Shown piece by piece: positions 5,724 to 6,736 of a stretch of DNA of 6,736 nt. The notes under the pieces were generated by a model. It had not been told where the DNA came from and made no database searches. It saw only the letters and a list, made by a program, of their open reading frames with translations. The stretch's first letter is position 1, and the number at the start of each line of letters is the position of its first letter. Origin of the DNA: an uncultured Bacilli bacterium (GTDB lineage: Bacteria > Bacillota_I > Bacilli_A > RF39 > UBA660); assembly GCA_934133015.1 (NCBI GenBank), contig CAKPAQ010000047.1, positions 1-6,736 of the forward strand, in the 5' to 3' direction. The position numbers and the translations under genes are program-made.

Positions 5724-6734
5724 ATGAAAAACTTATATTTAAAGGACCCAGATTCTATAGTACCTATTTGTTATGATGAAATGTTTAAAGCAGTATTTGG
5801 TAATGAAAAATATCCTAATATAACAGCTTATTTAATAAGTTTACTAACAAATATTCCATATTCTGAAATCAAAGGACATATAGTATTTAAAAATACAAAA
5901 AATAGTATAAATAGAGTTAATGCAAAAAAGTCAGATAAAGATATAGTATTTGTTGTAGATTTAGAACAACCATTAAAGGTAAATCTAGAGATGAATTATA
6001 CTTATAATTTACGTAATGAAGTGATAAATAGGAATATTTATTATACAGCTAATTACTATGGAATGGGACTAATAGAAAAAGAATCATATGATGAAATAAT
6101 GACAACAATTCAATATAACTTTAATTTAGATTATGTAGATCATAAAAATAAAAAAGTAATAGATGAATACATATTAAGAAATAATGAAGGATATGTGTTA
6201 AGTGAAAAGTTTAAAATAGTACATATAAATATTGAAGAGTTAGCAAAAATATGGTATAGTGATGGCAAGAAAGATATGCCTCAAAATGTACAGATTCTAA
6301 GTGGTTTAGCAGTAATAATGTTATGTAGTAAGAGAAAAGACTTCCAAGAAAATATTGATCGAGTACCAATAGATGATGAAATACGAGGAGATATTGAGAG
6401 GATAGTGGAAGAAATGAACTATGATGATAAGATACCAGAGAGATATTATAATAGGGAAGAAGAGTTAGCAAGGATAGATAGAAGTGTAATTAATGGAGAA
6501 AAGAAAAGAGCTAGAGCCGAAGGATTAAGAGAAGGGCGAGAAGAAGGAAGAAAACTAGGAATTAAAGAGGGAATTAAAGAGGGAATAAAAGAAGGAATAA
6601 AAGAAGGAATAAAAGAAGGTTCTATGCAAAAGTCACAAGAAATTGCTAAAATCATGTTAAAAGATACCGATGATTATGAAAAGATATCTAAATATACAGG
6701 TTTATCAATTGAAAGTATAAAAAAATTAATATAA
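5724..6734 (+). CDS. Rpn/PD-(D/E)XK nuclease family protein (transposase-like)
   Basis: The family is related to E. coli RpnA-E (recombination-promoting nucleases) and to proteins annotated as PD-(D/E)XK transposase family; it is often multi-copy in Firmicutes. The 336-residue product is complete. It opens with Y-D-E-M-F-K-A-V-F-G-N (17-27), the family start motif. The likely catalytic core follows: Asp72 in KDIVFVVDL and Glu89 in VNLEMN, with the helix LRNEVINRNIYYTANYY after it. The usual E-x-Q of the family reads E-M-N here. The C-terminal part is charged, then eight tetrapeptides (267-298), five of them exact G-I-K-E, then a short helical tail with TGLSIESIKKLI. The ATG at 5724 follows AGGGGGT (5711-5717) by 6 nt. 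The gene lies beyond a strong terminator, and I see no convincing promoter in 5667-5710. No inverted repeats or target duplications show that it is mobile. Nuclease activity is inferred from family only. Confidence 0.82.
   Translation: MKNLYLKDPDSIVPICYDEMFKAVFGNEKYPNITAYLISLLTNIPYSEIKGHIVFKNTKNSINRVNAKKSDKDIVFVVDLEQPLKVNLEMNYTYNLRNEVINRNIYYTANYYGMGLIEKESYDEIMTTIQYNFNLDYVDHKNKKVIDEYILRNNEGYVLSEKFKIVHINIEELAKIWYSDGKKDMPQNVQILSGLAVIMLCSKRKDFQENIDRVPIDDEIRGDIERIVEEMNYDDKIPERYYNREEELARIDRSVINGEKKRARAEGLREGREEGRKLGIKEGIKEGIKEGIKEGIKEGSMQKSQEIAKIMLKDTDDYEKISKYTGLSIESIKKLI
6522..6617 (+). repeat. In-frame 12-bp tandem repeat in the Rpn-like gene
   Basis: Eight consecutive 12-bp units encode tetrapeptides beginning with Gly. 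Units 1-3 (6522-6557) are diverged (GLRE, GREE, GRKL). Units 4-8 (6558-6617) all encode GIKE, the first two as GGAATTAAAGAG and the last three as GGAATAAAAGAA. The identical last three suggest recent duplication by slippage. Because the unit is a multiple of three, copy change alters protein length without breaking the frame. Similar G-x-x-E tails are common in this family. Confidence 0.9.
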
Positions 6735-6736
6735 GA

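Noticed and set aside
6558..6617. CRISPR or other array for the 12-bp repeats
   Set aside because: The units are directly adjacent with no spacers and are in frame within a coding region.
6211..6655. Two minus-strand ORFs, one with an I-P-S-F/L repeat
   Set aside because: Both are shadows of the Rpn-like gene; the I-P-S repeat is the reverse reading of the 12-bp G-I-K-E repeat.

Overview
The window is a very AT-rich stretch in which every recognisable gene lies on the + strand. It has short intergenic gaps, Gram-positive style ribosome binding sites (GGAGGG, GAGGTGG, AGGGGGT) and sigma-A type promoters with extended -10 elements. SepF and DivIVA together, this base composition, an Ig-repeat surface protein and an Rpn-type nuclease with a G-I-K-E-G tail suggest a low-GC Firmicute (Bacilli, or an uncultured Mollicutes-related gut lineage). 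That placement is an inference. All five Trp codons in the called genes are TGG and all six stops are TAA or TAG, so the standard bacterial code fits.

Layout. (1) Bases 1-987: the 3' part of a secreted or surface protein built of Ig-like domains. It is cut by the window edge and followed by two adjacent hairpins and a T-tract (988-1046). (2) 1133-2945: a near-consensus promoter and a HerA/DUF87-type hexameric DNA-translocase ATPase, with no NurA, SIR2 or other nuclease partner visible. (3) 2972-5666: what looks like a complete transcription unit, namely an extended -10 promoter, sepF, a divIVA-family gene, an ABC-exporter-like gene and a strong intrinsic terminator whose stem includes the last stop codon. 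(4) 5724-6734: an Rpn/PD-(D/E)XK-type nuclease gene with an in-frame 12-bp tandem repeat.

How the genes fit together. SepF anchors FtsZ to the membrane and DivIVA marks curved or septal membrane, so unit 3 is a cell-division operon. The ylmG and ylmH genes that separate sepF from divIVA in Bacillus subtilis are absent here. The most unusual element is the third gene of this operon. It has the six-helix membrane domain and fold order of an ABCB-type exporter and keeps Walker A and the Walker B Asp-Glu, but the Q-loop Gln, the LSGGQ signature, the D-loop and the H-loop His are all replaced. It may be an ABC-derived protein that no longer works as a normal transporter, or one half of an unusual heterodimer, encoded in a division operon. 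HerA (a relative of the FtsK DNA pump) lies directly upstream with no visible terminator before sepF, so read-through could link DNA translocation to division; this is a hypothesis.
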